A stretch of DNA of 64,000 bases, from contig NZ_WJFC01000052.1 in NCBI RefSeq assembly GCF_009725235.1, positions 5,529-69,528 of the forward strand. Reading direction: 5' to 3'. This stretch comes from Scytonema sp. UIC 10036 (lineage in GTDB: Bacteria; Cyanobacteriota; Cyanobacteriia; Cyanobacteriales; Nostocaceae). This document shows, in pieces, positions 7,771 through 16,062 of the stretch. The position numbers were made by a program, and so were the translations under genes. Every line of letters starts with the position of its first letter. Position 1 is the stretch's first letter. The notes under the pieces were generated by a model. That model had not been told where the DNA came from. It ran no database searches and was given only the letters and a program-made list of their open reading frames with translations.

Positions 7771-8112
7771 CTACATTTGGACTTGACTGGAAGCTTGAGG
7801 AACTACAGGTGAGGAATTAGCTGTATTTCCAAAACTCTGCAAGTTTTCCTCATCGTAAGGCTTACCGGGCAATGTTGTTTCATCGGTGGACTTGGTGACA
7901 CCTTGTGAAGCCGTATTATCGTTACCGGAAGTTGTTGCTGTCTTTTCTTCAATAAAGAACGCTTCTTGGGGTGGAATTGACAGAACTTCAACTTCTCCAG
8001 CGCGTGCTTGAGTATTTGTTCCTAGTGAAAGGGATAGCGCCAACGAAATCAAGCCTAACTTTACAATGTTGCGGGTGTTGAATTTGGTTTGTTGTGCTAG
8101 AAGGTTTTTCAT
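7771..8112 (-). CDS. Small exported protein of unknown function
   Basis: 113 residues. The N-terminus carries a basic stretch, a hydrophobic core (LGLISLALSLSLGT) and a likely signal-peptidase site after QARA, leaving about 75 residues of Ser/Thr/Asn/Gln-rich, low-complexity sequence (TTSGNDNTASQGVTKS...). No family is recognised; it may be a periplasmic or cell-surface peptide. The start ATG follows GGAGTCCT, a good ribosome-binding site. That site lies at the foot of a 12-bp inverted repeat in the 5' leader (8119-8175), so translation may be structure-controlled. It follows the DUF58 gene on the same strand. Confidence 0.6.
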   Translation of the reverse strand: MKNLLAQQTKFNTRNIVKLGLISLALSLSLGTNTQARAGEVEVLSIPPQEAFFIEEKTATTSGNDNTASQGVTKSTDETTLPGKPYDEENLQSFGNTANSSPVVPQASSQVQM

Positions 8113-8118
8113 AGGACT

Positions 8119-8175
8119 CCAGTGTAGATAGTTCAGTACGTTTTATTAAATTCAATCTATCCGTATCTACACTGG
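8119..8175 (-). promoter_or_regulatory. Inverted repeat in the 5' leader covering the ribosome-binding site
   Basis: CCAGTGTAGATA at 8119-8130 and its exact complement TATCTACACTGG at 8164-8175, separated by 33 bp. In the minus-strand transcript the 3' arm ends CACTGG, directly overlapping the GGAG of the 113-residue protein's ribosome-binding site. This could be a translational switch or an operator; which one is not known. Confidence 0.6.
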
Positions 8176-8177
8176 GA

Positions 8178-8197
8178 CTTTCCGCCGTTTCGGAAAG
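8178..8197. terminator. Small hairpin CTTTCCG/CGGAAAG
   Basis: A 7-bp stem with a 6-nt loop, in the gap after the DUF58 stop. No T-run follows on the minus strand, so it is a weak terminator candidate or a part of the adjacent leader structure. Confidence 0.35.
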
Positions 8198-8234
8198 AAT
8201 ACCGAGAGCACACGTAAACTTTATGAATGTAAAA

Positions 8235-9560
8235 TCACAGTAAATTGCGTGCTTTAAGTCCCAAGTATCTATCCACTAACTGGTTACTTATTTGACTTGC
8301 AGGCGCATCCAGTACCAAGACCCCTTTTTGTTTGAGTTGGGCAAATGCGACTTGCCGTTGTGCCAATAAATCTAGGGCAACAGCACGGGTATAAGCAGCC
8401 GTGACTTCACTTTCTGGTGTATGTGCTATACGGTCAACAAGAGGATCGCGTAGGGTGACACAGAAGGGTAGGTAGCGAGGTGCTAGTCTGGTAAGTGCTG
8501 CAAGGAGTTCGACAGAAGCAGTCACATCCACTAAATCGGTAATAACAACCACAAGACAACGCCGGGATTGCTGCTGCACAACACTCGTAACTGCGCCTAC
8601 GTAATCAGATTCTAGTAATACCGGTTGAATGGGAGTGAGGCGATCTATAAGATGGCTCAAGTGATGTTGACCCCTTTCTGAGGGAATCCACAAATGCATT
8701 TGACGGTCGAATACCCCTACGCCTACACGATCGCCTCGCTGCAATCCAGCCAAAGCTAGGGATAATGTCGCATTTAAACCCCAATCAAATCTTTGTAAAC
8801 CTTGCACTCGTGCAGTCATTAACCGTCCTCTGTCAAGCAGAATGAGCAAAGTTTGTTCTTGTTCTGGTTCCAAAACTCTAACTAAAGGGGGTGTATTACC
8901 ATGAGTACCCACGCGACGGGCTGTAGCTTTCCAATCAATAAACCGTAAATCATCCCCCATGCGGTAGTTACGCAGTTCGGCAAACTCAGTACCAATACCT
9001 AGTTGTCGGGATTGACGGTTGACTCCAGAAGATTGTAGTGTCAGTCGAATGGAAAGCGATCGCAATCCCACCAGATCGGGATAAACTTTAACTTTCAAAC
9101 TGTGAAGAATCTTTCTATTATCCCAAGCTAACCCCCAAGCACCGAGTTGTCTAACTTGGATATCCCCCCAAGGAAACTCTCCACGTTGGCTTGGGTGAAC
9201 CGTGTAAGTGAGTTCTTCAGTGCTGTTACCGGGGACGGTAGCATTTAGGAGCGGTACAGACACCCCAAATTCAGTTGGGTAGAAGTCGCGGATTTGAAGA
9301 ATTGCTGTGGCTTTTCCCGATCTGACTTTGAGTAAAACTAGGTTATCCCGCCCAATAGACAATCTTGATGGTAACTCCCGCGTTACCTGCACTCGATGGC
9401 GTCGTACTAGCAAACCATCGACAAGCATCAACGCCAGCACCGCCACATCAAACAGCAAAGTCAACAAGATGCTGTTTGAAATGCCAAGAAAGATGGCGAT
9501 CGCTGGTGCCAGAAAACTTCCTAATATTAATAAGAAATAAACTCGTTTAGAGGGTACCAT
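8235..9560 (-). CDS. DUF58 domain-containing membrane protein
   Basis: 441 residues. Two membrane spans near the N-terminus (about 7-28 and 30-50) are followed by a beta-rich region. Then comes the DUF58 signature: FAELRNYRMGDDLRFIDWKATAR near residue 195-215, followed by LVRVLEPEQEQTLLILLDRGRLM. The last is the degenerate MIDAS-like start of a von Willebrand type A fold. DUF58 proteins act with MoxR AAA ATPases in membrane-linked assembly or stress systems. The MoxR gene lies 320 bp upstream on the same strand, with a small plus-strand ORF between them. The start is an ATG. Confidence 0.9.
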   Translation of the reverse strand: MVPSKRVYFLLILGSFLAPAIAIFLGISNSILLTLLFDVAVLALMLVDGLLVRRHRVQVTRELPSRLSIGRDNLVLLKVRSGKATAILQIRDFYPTEFGVSVPLLNATVPGNSTEELTYTVHPSQRGEFPWGDIQVRQLGAWGLAWDNRKILHSLKVKVYPDLVGLRSLSIRLTLQSSGVNRQSRQLGIGTEFAELRNYRMGDDLRFIDWKATARRVGTHGNTPPLVRVLEPEQEQTLLILLDRGRLMTARVQGLQRFDWGLNATLSLALAGLQRGDRVGVGVFDRQMHLWIPSERGQHHLSHLIDRLTPIQPVLLESDYVGAVTSVVQQQSRRCLVVVITDLVDVTASVELLAALTRLAPRYLPFCVTLRDPLVDRIAHTPESEVTAAYTRAVALDLLAQRQVAFAQLKQKGVLVLDAPASQISNQLVDRYLGLKARNLL

Positions 9561-9605
9561 AAATGTTTATTTAGATAATTTTTCTTGTCAAATAACGAGA
9601 GAAAA

Positions 9606-9806
9606 ATGTCTGTTCGTCATCATATCAAGATTTACCAAGAGCGATCGCATGAAGCTAAACTCCAAATGAAGTACGCTGGAATATTTGCTAACGATCTAAC
9701 GTTTGATGATTTTATGGAGAAACTAGCCGTTATCCGCAAACAGTCTAATTCAACGGGATTCTTTTCACAAGAAATCTGCAAGATTTTCAGAAATTTCTGG
9801 AACTAA
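9606..9806 (+). CDS. Small hypothetical protein, possibly an orphan antitoxin
   Basis: 66 residues (MSVRHHIKIYQERSHEAKLQMKYAGIFANDLTFDDFMEKLAV...). It is mostly helical with an acidic FDDFMEKL segment. This composition resembles small cyanobacterial antitoxin-like proteins, but I cannot name a family and no toxin gene is adjacent. The ATG at 9606 follows ACGAGAGA, a fair ribosome-binding site. It lies on the opposite strand between the DUF58 and MoxR genes, which are otherwise expected neighbours, so it may be an insertion. The C-terminus (FFSQEICKIFRNFWN) may be non-native. Confidence 0.4.
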   Translation: MSVRHHIKIYQERSHEAKLQMKYAGIFANDLTFDDFMEKLAVIRKQSNSTGFFSQEICKIFRNFWN

Positions 9807-9879
9807 TAATTCAAAATTGGTCAATTTAGTTTTGCCAATCTGTCGGTTAGAATTAATGGCAAAACTTAGATAGTACTGT

Positions 9880-10830
9880 TTACCTTGGAACTGGAACCTT
9901 ATTCAAAATTGAAGAAATAACCGCATCAATTTGTACCCCATCTAACATTGCTTCTGGTTTAAGAATAAAACGATGGCGCAGCAAAGGAGGTGCAACAGAT
10001 TTTACATCATCAGGAGTGACAAAATCTCTTCCTGCTAGATAGGCAGCTGCTTGGGATGTTTGCAACCAAGAACCAGCAGCACGAGGTGATGCACCTAATG
10101 TTAAATCGGGATATTGTCGCGATGAGCGCACTAATGCCAAAAGATAATCGATAGTCGCCTCAGAAACTTTCACTTCTCTAACAGCTTGTCGTGCTTCCAA
10201 AATTTGCTCTACGGTTGCAACTGGTTGCAAACGAGAAATATCAGATCGCCGCGCTGCAAATCCTGCTTGACGATTGAGTAACATTTGCTTTTCTGCAGCT
10301 TGATCTGGGTAATCGACTACCAATTTAAATAAAAACCTATCTAACTGGGCTTCTGGCAATGGATATGTCCCTTCAAATTCTAGAGGATTTTGCGTTGCGA
10401 TCGTCCAAAATAAATCTGGCAAAGGCAAACTTTCACCATCTAGCGTGACTTGCATCTCTTCCATTGCTTCCAACAGCGCTGCTTGCGTTTTTGGGGGAGT
10501 ACGGTTGATTTCGTCTGCAAGCAATACTTCTGTAAACACTGGTCCCTTTTTTAAACTGAAGTTGCGGGTGGTTAAATCAAAAATATTTGTACCAGTGATA
10601 TCTGAAGGTAAGACATCTGGCGTAAGTTGAACGCGGCGAAAATCAGCTTGAATCAACTGTGCCAATACTTTGACCAAAAGAGTTTTACCAGTTCCCGGTA
10701 CTCCTTCCAAAATAACGTGTCCACCTGCTAGCAGTGCTACTAATAGCTGCTGTATCAGAGTAGATTGACCGACGACAACTTGATTCAGTTCGTGATTAAG
10801 GCGATTTAATACAGGATTGGTTGAATTCAT
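9880..10830 (-). CDS. MoxR-family AAA+ ATPase
   Basis: 316 residues, full length for MoxR. Visible motifs are Walker A GVPGTGKTLL (about 43-52), Walker B VLLADEINR with TPPKTQAALLEAMEE, sensor 1 ATQNPLEFEGTYPLPEAQLDRF, and a C-terminal lid domain with LGASPRAAGSWL (sensor 2 Arg) and DFVTPDDVKSVAPPLLRHR. MoxR ATPases are chaperone-like and work with DUF58 and vWA partners, often on membrane complexes. Here the DUF4350 and DUF4129 genes precede it on the same strand and DUF58 follows, which is the standard set for this family. Confidence 0.95.
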   Translation of the reverse strand: MNSTNPVLNRLNHELNQVVVGQSTLIQQLLVALLAGGHVILEGVPGTGKTLLVKVLAQLIQADFRRVQLTPDVLPSDITGTNIFDLTTRNFSLKKGPVFTEVLLADEINRTPPKTQAALLEAMEEMQVTLDGESLPLPDLFWTIATQNPLEFEGTYPLPEAQLDRFLFKLVVDYPDQAAEKQMLLNRQAGFAARRSDISRLQPVATVEQILEARQAVREVKVSEATIDYLLALVRSSRQYPDLTLGASPRAAGSWLQTSQAAAYLAGRDFVTPDDVKSVAPPLLRHRFILKPEAMLDGVQIDAVISSILNKVPVPR

Positions 10831-11306
10831 TTATTGATACAAAATTAAACAAAATAGAATAATTATCTGTTCGAGAAGAACGGATACAATGCTTATCTCA
10901 CACAAGCATACCGATTTTTGTTATACGTTAGGAGTGAGTTAATTGCCTACTGTATAGTTATATAGCAGTCTTAAATTATTTGTGAAAAGTCAGATCCCCG
11001 ACTTCTTGAAGAAGTCGGGGATCTGGCTACAGTCAATTGTCACAAATCAAATAGAATTTCTCTATCAGTTTTTCTTAGAGGATGTTTGAAAAGTCACGAT
11101 CAATGTATCAAATATTTTTTACCCCTCCCTAACTCAGACCGATGGATTGGTCCGGGAACCAGATTTTCCTTGTTTCCCCCCTTTCCAAGGGGGGACTAAG
11201 GGGGGTAATAATGTGATTAAAATCACAAATAACCACTTTTCAAACAACCTCTTATAAAATCTCATAAGGAGCGATCGCACAGAAATCAAATTTTTTTACA
11301 AATGAT
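10831..11306. other. Intergenic region with hairpin repeats
   Basis: 476 bp without a credible gene. It contains a 33-bp near-perfect palindrome at 10992-11024 (16-bp arms AGATCCCCGACTTCTT) of a kind scattered in cyanobacterial genomes, and a CCCCCCTTTCCAAGGGGGG element around 11176-11208. No promoter can be assigned with confidence. Confidence 0.7.
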
Positions 11307-12404
11307 TTAGAATTGTTGTATCTTCTGCCTTATGATTCTCCATTTTTCCAGCCAACTGACTAGTTCCTTTTCACTCAATTGGCGTTTTTGTAATTGTAAG
11401 TTTAACACTTCATTTAATTCTGTAGCTCCAAAACCTGTCTGTTGTACCCAAGCATTAACTAAATTTGGACGATCGAGTAACTGCTGTCCCAAGCCTAAAG
11501 CTTTTTGGAGTTGCAGTTGTTCTTCTTTGCCAACCATCTCTACTACAAAATCCCTAGATTCGGCTTTTTGTAAAACTCCTGCTAACGCTTGAATATACGC
11601 TTCACTGTTATCAACAACGGGTGTCTCTAGAGGGATGGGTTTACCAAAGCGTCGGTTTTGTCCCCAAATCAGTACTAGTAGCAGTACACCTCCTTGGAGG
11701 AACGCTGGCATTAAGGGTGTTTGCGCTAAGTAACTCCATATGTCCCCTTTGCCTTCTTGTTTCCTAACGCTGGGTTCTTTATAACCGTGAATGTACTCGT
11801 CTACTAATAATGAGTTACCTTTCTGACTGACTAAATCTGCCAAATATTGGAAATTTGCTGGAGTGTCTTGGTAAGCATTAGCACCTAAGTAGGAAGGAAT
11901 CACAAAAACTGCTGTTCCTTTACCGTAGTTTTCTTCCCACACAATTGCACCAAAGCGATCGCCTAAACTCACTTTTTCTCCTGTCTTAAATGGGTGTCGT
12001 CGTCGTGTATCAATCTTGACTTCACCTGCGGAGGATTCTTGCATTGTGGTAAACTTTGCGGCTGTTACGGGTTCGCGCACTCCAACAACGACTAAGCGAT
12101 TCCCTTTTTCTACCCATTCTTTCTCGTCATCATATAAAAAAGGCTGTCTTTGGTAACCTGTTATTTGTACAAAAGTGACTCGACGTTTCTCTACATTGAG
12201 ATCGTTAAAAGGTTTTTGCCAGCGTTGGATGCTAGTTCCCCGACTTTCCATGTAAGCATACCAAGCCCCATATCCTTCGGGATTACGGCTGTAAGTAGAA
12301 CCACTATGATTTTTACTGGTTGTTGGAGCTGATATAAAAGTTAGTAATATAAGTACACCTAATACCAATGCTCCAATCACAACAAGACGGTTTGAGCGTT
12401 TCAT
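11307..12404 (-). CDS. DUF4350 domain-containing membrane protein
   Basis: 365 residues. An N-terminal membrane span (about 8-26, VVIGALVLGVLILLTFI) is followed by a soluble DUF4350-type domain with NPEGYGAWYAYMESRG, VTFVQITGYQ and LVVVGVREP. This domain has a GATase-like fold in related proteins. A second membrane span lies near residue 236-252 (FLQGGVLLLVLIWGQNRRFGKP), followed by a helical cytoplasmic tail. The gene lies between DUF4129 (upstream) and MoxR (downstream), the usual set. The upstream gap holds TTAGTGG-type repeats. The biochemical role is unknown. Confidence 0.85.
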   Translation of the reverse strand: MKRSNRLVVIGALVLGVLILLTFISAPTTSKNHSGSTYSRNPEGYGAWYAYMESRGTSIQRWQKPFNDLNVEKRRVTFVQITGYQRQPFLYDDEKEWVEKGNRLVVVGVREPVTAAKFTTMQESSAGEVKIDTRRRHPFKTGEKVSLGDRFGAIVWEENYGKGTAVFVIPSYLGANAYQDTPANFQYLADLVSQKGNSLLVDEYIHGYKEPSVRKQEGKGDIWSYLAQTPLMPAFLQGGVLLLVLIWGQNRRFGKPIPLETPVVDNSEAYIQALAGVLQKAESRDFVVEMVGKEEQLQLQKALGLGQQLLDRPNLVNAWVQQTGFGATELNEVLNLQLQKRQLSEKELVSWLEKWRIIRQKIQQF

Positions 12405-12535
12405 AATAAATGGTTAGTGGTTAGTGGTTAGTGGTTAGTGGTTAGTTGTTAGCGGTTAGTTGTTGGAGGGCAATTAGCAATTAGCAATTAGCCATTAGCT
12501 ATTAGCCATTATCCGTTAGCAATTAGCCATTAGCT
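12405..12535. repeat. STRR tract (TTAGTGG, then AATTAGC type)
   Basis: TTAGTGG units at about 12413-12470, then degenerate AATTAGC/CATTAGC units to 12535. The second set supplies the last residues (ANC) and the TAA stop of the DUF4129 gene on the minus strand. Confidence 0.85.
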
Positions 12536-13124
12536 CCTCACAAGCTTGCTGACAATGTTCGTAATTCTCAGAGTTAACATCGGTATTGCTAAAACACAAT
12601 TGCTCGTGGGTAGTAATTAGAGTTTCATATGGTTGTACGGGAGTTACAGACATTTGTAGCAATTGTAAATACTCGCCGTCTGTACGACTGAGCTTGTGGG
12701 GAAGAACTCCGCGCTCGTGTAAATGCTGTAACATTGCAAAGTATAAACAGCGACAAGCTTCTCTGTAATCTCCCAGATGATAAAAATCTTGCGATCGCGC
12801 TAACCATTTCGCCACTGACTCTTCGCTTTCTTTGCCTTTACTACTAGAATGATTTGAATGACCGATATGAGCTAACCAAGCATAAATATACGGATTGAGC
12901 GATCGCCATAACCGCCAACCAACCCATAGTAAGAATAAGCTGAGTAACAGCCAAAATATGAAGTTTAGTACGTTAAACAACCAAGGGCTGATTTGCCATC
13001 CATTAGGTAATTCCGGTTTAAATTGGAAACCAGAAAACTGATACTCTATCCATTCTCCAACTTGTTGTTGCAATTGGGATAACTGCCAATTCCAACTTGT
13101 TTTTTCAAAAGAATCTAAGGTCAT
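12516..13124 (-). CDS. DUF4129 domain-containing protein
   Basis: 202 residues. An N-terminal Trp/Gln-rich segment is followed by one strong membrane span (about 60-78, VLNFIFWLLLSLFLLWVGW). The cytoplasmic C-terminal DUF4129 domain carries SQDFYHLGDYREACRCLYFAMLQHLHERG, HKLSRTDGEYL and the final TTHEQLCFSN..VNSENYEHCQQACEEL. In larger proteins this domain follows a transglutaminase domain; here it stands alone and is paired with DUF4350, MoxR and DUF58. The ATG at 13124 (MTLDSFEK) is chosen; the frame is open to 13175 but without conservation-like sequence. It is the first gene of the minus-strand module. Confidence 0.85.
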   Translation of the reverse strand: MTLDSFEKTSWNWQLSQLQQQVGEWIEYQFSGFQFKPELPNGWQISPWLFNVLNFIFWLLLSLFLLWVGWRLWRSLNPYIYAWLAHIGHSNHSSSKGKESEESVAKWLARSQDFYHLGDYREACRCLYFAMLQHLHERGVLPHKLSRTDGEYLQLLQMSVTPVQPYETLITTHEQLCFSNTDVNSENYEHCQQACEELMANC

Positions 13125-13433
13125 AAAAAATAGGGCATAAAGCATAGGGCATGGGAAAAGGCATTGCTGAATCAAGATATGAATTTCAAAATCCCCGTTG
13201 ATGTAGAGACGCGATTAATCGCGTCTCTACAAGGATTTGTAGAAAATTGAAAAACCTGCTACAACGATAATTCATTACCAAATTCAGCAACGCCAGGAAA
13301 AGAATTATTTTCATCGTGGGTGTCTGTCTTGAAGATAAAGCATTGAGCATAGTAAGAAATAATTTATTGCTCAATGCCCATTTCCCCTTGCCCATTTTTA
13401 GACGTCCTGGTATATACAGTTCGTTCTGAGCTA
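13125..13433. other. Intergenic region with a 28-bp perfect palindrome
   Basis: No credible gene. A perfect palindrome (arms GTAGAGACGCGATT, 13203-13230) lies here, a type found scattered in cyanobacterial genomes. The rest is low-complexity sequence related to the 'TTGCCCATT' filler repeats. Confidence 0.7.
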
Positions 13434-13910
13434 CTAACTTTCCGTCCTTTTTATTATGACTAACCCAAGAACGACAAGCAGTACGCCGGATGCCAAAAAT
13501 CCTAAATCCCAAGCTAGTTGGTGTGGTCCGGGTTTCACGTGGTGAATGCCAAGAATGTGATGGTCAATGACACCTTCAACGAAGTTGAACAATCCAGCGC
13601 CAATGAAGATAGAGCCGAAGTAAAGGTTGAATGACCAAGGAACATCATCGCGTTGTCCAGCCCTCCACAGCAAAATCACTCCTATGACGGTCATTATCCA
13701 GTCAAAAGCATGGAACAAACCATCCCAAACCGTGTTTATATCTATATTAGAGATTGTGGTTGGCGGTCTAACACTGCTTAACATATGATGCCATTGGAGA
13801 ATTTGATGCAGGACTATGCCATCAAAGAACCCACTTAGACCCAAACCTAGAAAAATTCCAGCCAGAATCAATGGTGTGCGACGATCGCTTTTTTCGCTTT
13901 TTCCCTCCAT
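13434..13910 (-). CDS. DUF2243 domain-containing membrane protein
   Basis: About 158 residues with four membrane spans. It is rich in membrane-edge histidines and acids: GFFDGIVLHQILQWHHM, LFHAFDW, NFVEGVIDHHILGIHHV and GPHQLAWDLGF. This is the DUF2243 pattern and suggests metal or haem binding, although no function is established. The exact start is uncertain: a GTG (13922) and an ATG (13910) both sit within an AGGTGGAGG purine run, and I prefer the ATG. It stands alone, with about 310 bp to DUF4129 and 160 bp to the divergent NADAR gene. Confidence 0.8.
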   Translation of the reverse strand: MEGKSEKSDRRTPLILAGIFLGLGLSGFFDGIVLHQILQWHHMLSSVRPPTTISNIDINTVWDGLFHAFDWIMTVIGVILLWRAGQRDDVPWSFNLYFGSIFIGAGLFNFVEGVIDHHILGIHHVKPGPHQLAWDLGFLASGVLLVVLGLVIIKRTES

Positions 13911-14074
13911 CCTCCACCTCACATCGTCTACTGTCTGCTCCTCAGCATAAATCTGCCTTCCAACTTCAATCCTCTACCCAAAGACACTTACTGCGGAAGA
14001 ATTGAAATTTACCCAGATCTTGCTAGTATCTACAGTTAGGGAAGAAAATAGAGGCATAAAAAACCAATTTTCAT

Positions 14075-14572
14075 ATGACTATTTATTTTTATAAGGTTTG
14101 GCAGCCTTACGGCTGTTTTTCTAATTTTTCGTTTCACTCCATCCGAATTGATGGCGTTTGCTGGTCTACAGTTGAGCATTATTATCAAGCTCAAAAATTT
14201 GTCGGCACACCAGATGCGGTAGTTATACCTCTTATCTATGTTGCTGAAACACCAGAACAAGCGGCGGCATTAGGTCGCGATTGCACTCGCCAGGTTCGTC
14301 CTAACTGGGAGGTCGTCAAAACTCAAGTTATGAGAGAAGCTGTCCTCACAAAGTTTTTAACTCATGCCGATATTAGAGAAATTCTTTTGACCACAGGCGA
14401 CCAACTTATTGTAGAAAATTCTCCTACCGATTATTTTTGGGGATGCGGAGCCAAGAACACCGGTCAAAATTATCTTGGCAAAATCCTTATGAGCGTGCGT
14501 GAAGAGCTTCGTACTTTACCATCCTTGTCCTCAAGGATTTCTGAGTCTCTGAGATTTCAAGTTTCTAATTGA
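14075..14572 (+). CDS. NADAR family (YbiA-like) N-glycosidase
   Basis: 165 residues matching the NADAR plan: YGCFSNFSFHSIRIDGVCWSTVEHYYQAQKF, a middle RPNWEVVKTQVMREAVLTKF, LLTTGDQLIVENSPTDYFWGCG and a closing NYLGKILMSVREELR. Family members hydrolyse N-glycosidic bonds in early riboflavin intermediates (YbiA type), and some remove ADP-ribose from guanine bases. Which applies here cannot be read from sequence. A RibD-reductase-like gene lies 3.4 kb away, but not in the same operon. The start is the first ATG. The C-terminal 20 residues beyond the domain are Ser-rich. Confidence 0.9.
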   Translation: MTIYFYKVWQPYGCFSNFSFHSIRIDGVCWSTVEHYYQAQKFVGTPDAVVIPLIYVAETPEQAAALGRDCTRQVRPNWEVVKTQVMREAVLTKFLTHADIREILLTTGDQLIVENSPTDYFWGCGAKNTGQNYLGKILMSVREELRTLPSLSSRISESLRFQVSN

Positions 14573-14637
14573 ACCATAGATTGTAGCGTAGGTATATATT
14601 AATCTTGGTGCAATTATTCCATTTTTTGGCAAATCTC

Positions 14638-15372
14638 ATGAAACAGCTCCTCAACCAAGTCGGTAATTTGACAAAAAATATCAAATTACTGTTTCTGCCA
14701 CTTGTGATGGTAGTTCTTGCTTCTTCTGTGTTTGTTATGCCTGCTCTGGCTACAGGCGTGTATCAAATACCAGATATCACACCAGGTAGCACTTGGGTTA
14801 TCGATCAAGGTGAAGTTATTAGCCGTTCTAACGAAGGCAAAATTAGCAGCGCTTTTGAAAACCTGGCAAACAAAACGGGTAATGAAGTTAGATTTGTTAC
14901 AGTTCGCCGTCTTGATTATGGTGAAACCCCTGAAACTTTCACAAAACAACTTTTTGAAAGATGGTTTCCCACAAAAGAAGCGCAAGCAAATCAAACACTA
15001 CTGATGATTGATACCTTAACTAACGGTATCTCAATCGTTACCGGTGACAAAGTAAAATCTGTGATGTCAGATGACATTGCTAACAGTGTAGCTACTGAAA
15101 CCCTGACAGCACCATTGCGGGACGGCAACAAGTACAACCAGGCGTTTTTAGACGCGAGCGATCGCATTGTCACTGTCCTCTCTGGGGAACCCGATCCAGG
15201 ACCACCCCAAATAGCTGAGAAAGTACAGGTAGAAGGCACCTTCACAAAAGCAGAAGATACCAACCAAGGGAATGCAACTGCTTGGGTGATAGGGCTTCTC
15301 ATTGCTGCAACCATTATCCCAATGGCAACATATTACATTTATCAGATTAATCAGCCATCGTCGAATGGTTAG
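14638..15372 (+). CDS. psb32: TPM-domain photosystem II repair protein Psb32-like
   Basis: 244 residues. An N-terminal membrane span/signal sequence (LFLPLVMVVLASSVFVMPALA) is followed by a TPM (TLP18.3/Psb32/MOLO-1) domain from about residue 40 to 175 (TWVIDQGEVISRSNEGKISSAF..., GNEVRFVTVRRLDYGE, FERWFPTKEAQANQTLLMIDT). A second membrane span sits near the C-terminus (AWVIGLLIAATIIPMATYYIY). Psb32 in Synechocystis helps protect and repair photosystem II at the thylakoid. The ATG at 14638 is preferred over an upstream alternative start at 14605. Its TAG stop is the first repeat of a following TTAGTTG tract. Confidence 0.88.
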   Translation: MKQLLNQVGNLTKNIKLLFLPLVMVVLASSVFVMPALATGVYQIPDITPGSTWVIDQGEVISRSNEGKISSAFENLANKTGNEVRFVTVRRLDYGETPETFTKQLFERWFPTKEAQANQTLLMIDTLTNGISIVTGDKVKSVMSDDIANSVATETLTAPLRDGNKYNQAFLDASDRIVTVLSGEPDPGPPQIAEKVQVEGTFTKAEDTNQGNATAWVIGLLIAATIIPMATYYIYQINQPSSNG

Positions 15373-15462
15373 TTGTTAGTTGTTAGTTGTTAGTTGTTGG
15401 TTGTTAGTTGTTAATTACTAACCACTAACCACTAACCACTAACCACTAACCACTAACTTTTT
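15370..15462. repeat. STRR tract, mirrored TTAGTTG / CCACTAA
   Basis: TTAGTTG heptamers to about 15410, then CCACTAA heptamers to 15457, so the two halves can pair. It lies between convergent psb32 and the DUF4346 gene, where it could act as a bidirectional terminator. Confidence 0.85.
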
Positions 15463-15844
15463 AATCCTGAACATACTCTTGCCCTGTTACCAAAGCAATC
15501 TCGGCGCGGATGAATTCCCGACCTAAGTAAGCAGCGTGGTCTAGCTGAGTGACCGGACAGGGTTGAGTTTCCTCAAAGATTCTAATGCAGAGTTCTTTTG
15601 CTGTTCTGCCACTGAATACTGTAGTGTGAGTTCGTTCTACTTTGCCTCGTGCGGGAATCACTTGCCCTGTTTCAGGATCCACCGCTAAACCGCGATCGTC
15701 AATAACATTTGTATAATGCTTAGCACAAATTAAACCTTCTTCCCGATTCAGGTAAATAATGAAATACCCTCCGGGATCGAGATCGATATGACGCTGAGAA
15801 AGCTTTTCATCAATTACCGCTAAATCTGAAACAGTCAAATCCAT
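15461..15844 (-). CDS. DUF4346-type conserved cyanobacterial protein
   Basis: 127 residues (MDLTVSDLAVIDEKLSQRHIDLDPGGYFIIYLNREEGLICAKHYTN...). The sequence is highly regular, with LDPGGYFIIYL, GLAVDPETGQVIPARG, FSGRTAKELCIRIFEE and DHAAYLGREFIRAEIALVTGQEYVQD. I recognise it as the DUF4346-like protein conserved in cyanobacteria; its function is unknown and no membrane span is present. The ATG at 15844 is preferred because AAGGTGA stands 5-8 bases upstream; the frame extends to 15868 without such support. Confidence 0.75.
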   Translation of the reverse strand: MDLTVSDLAVIDEKLSQRHIDLDPGGYFIIYLNREEGLICAKHYTNVIDDRGLAVDPETGQVIPARGKVERTHTTVFSGRTAKELCIRIFEETQPCPVTQLDHAAYLGREFIRAEIALVTGQEYVQD

Positions 15845-15989
15845 ATTCACCTTAAAACTAACATTCAAACACTGGAGCTTTTACCTTTACATAACCCCTT
15901 CTTAAGTTTAGTTCTTTACCTTAACTCAGTGGATAAGCGGAAAGCCGAAGCAGTTATATAAAGAAATGTAAAAACCTTTATAAATGACC

Positions 15990-16062
15990 AATGACTTTTG
16001 ACCAATGACTTTTGACCAATGACAAATGACTTTTGACCAATGACCAATGACAAATTACCCAT
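15990..16062. repeat. TGACCAA/TGACAAA STRR
   Basis: Heptamers TGACCAA, TGACTTT and TGACAAA in tandem, just after the stop of the GNAT/FemAB-like gene (minus strand), whose last codons (DG-stop) run into the tract. Confidence 0.75.

Noticed and set aside
10992..11024. Terminator for the DUF4350-side transcript
   Set aside because: The 33-bp palindrome has no T-run on either strand and looks like a dispersed repeat, so it is listed only as a feature of the gap.
13186..13512. 108-codon minus-strand ORF
   Set aside because: It overlaps the DUF2243 3' end and a 28-bp palindrome; sequence is not protein-like.
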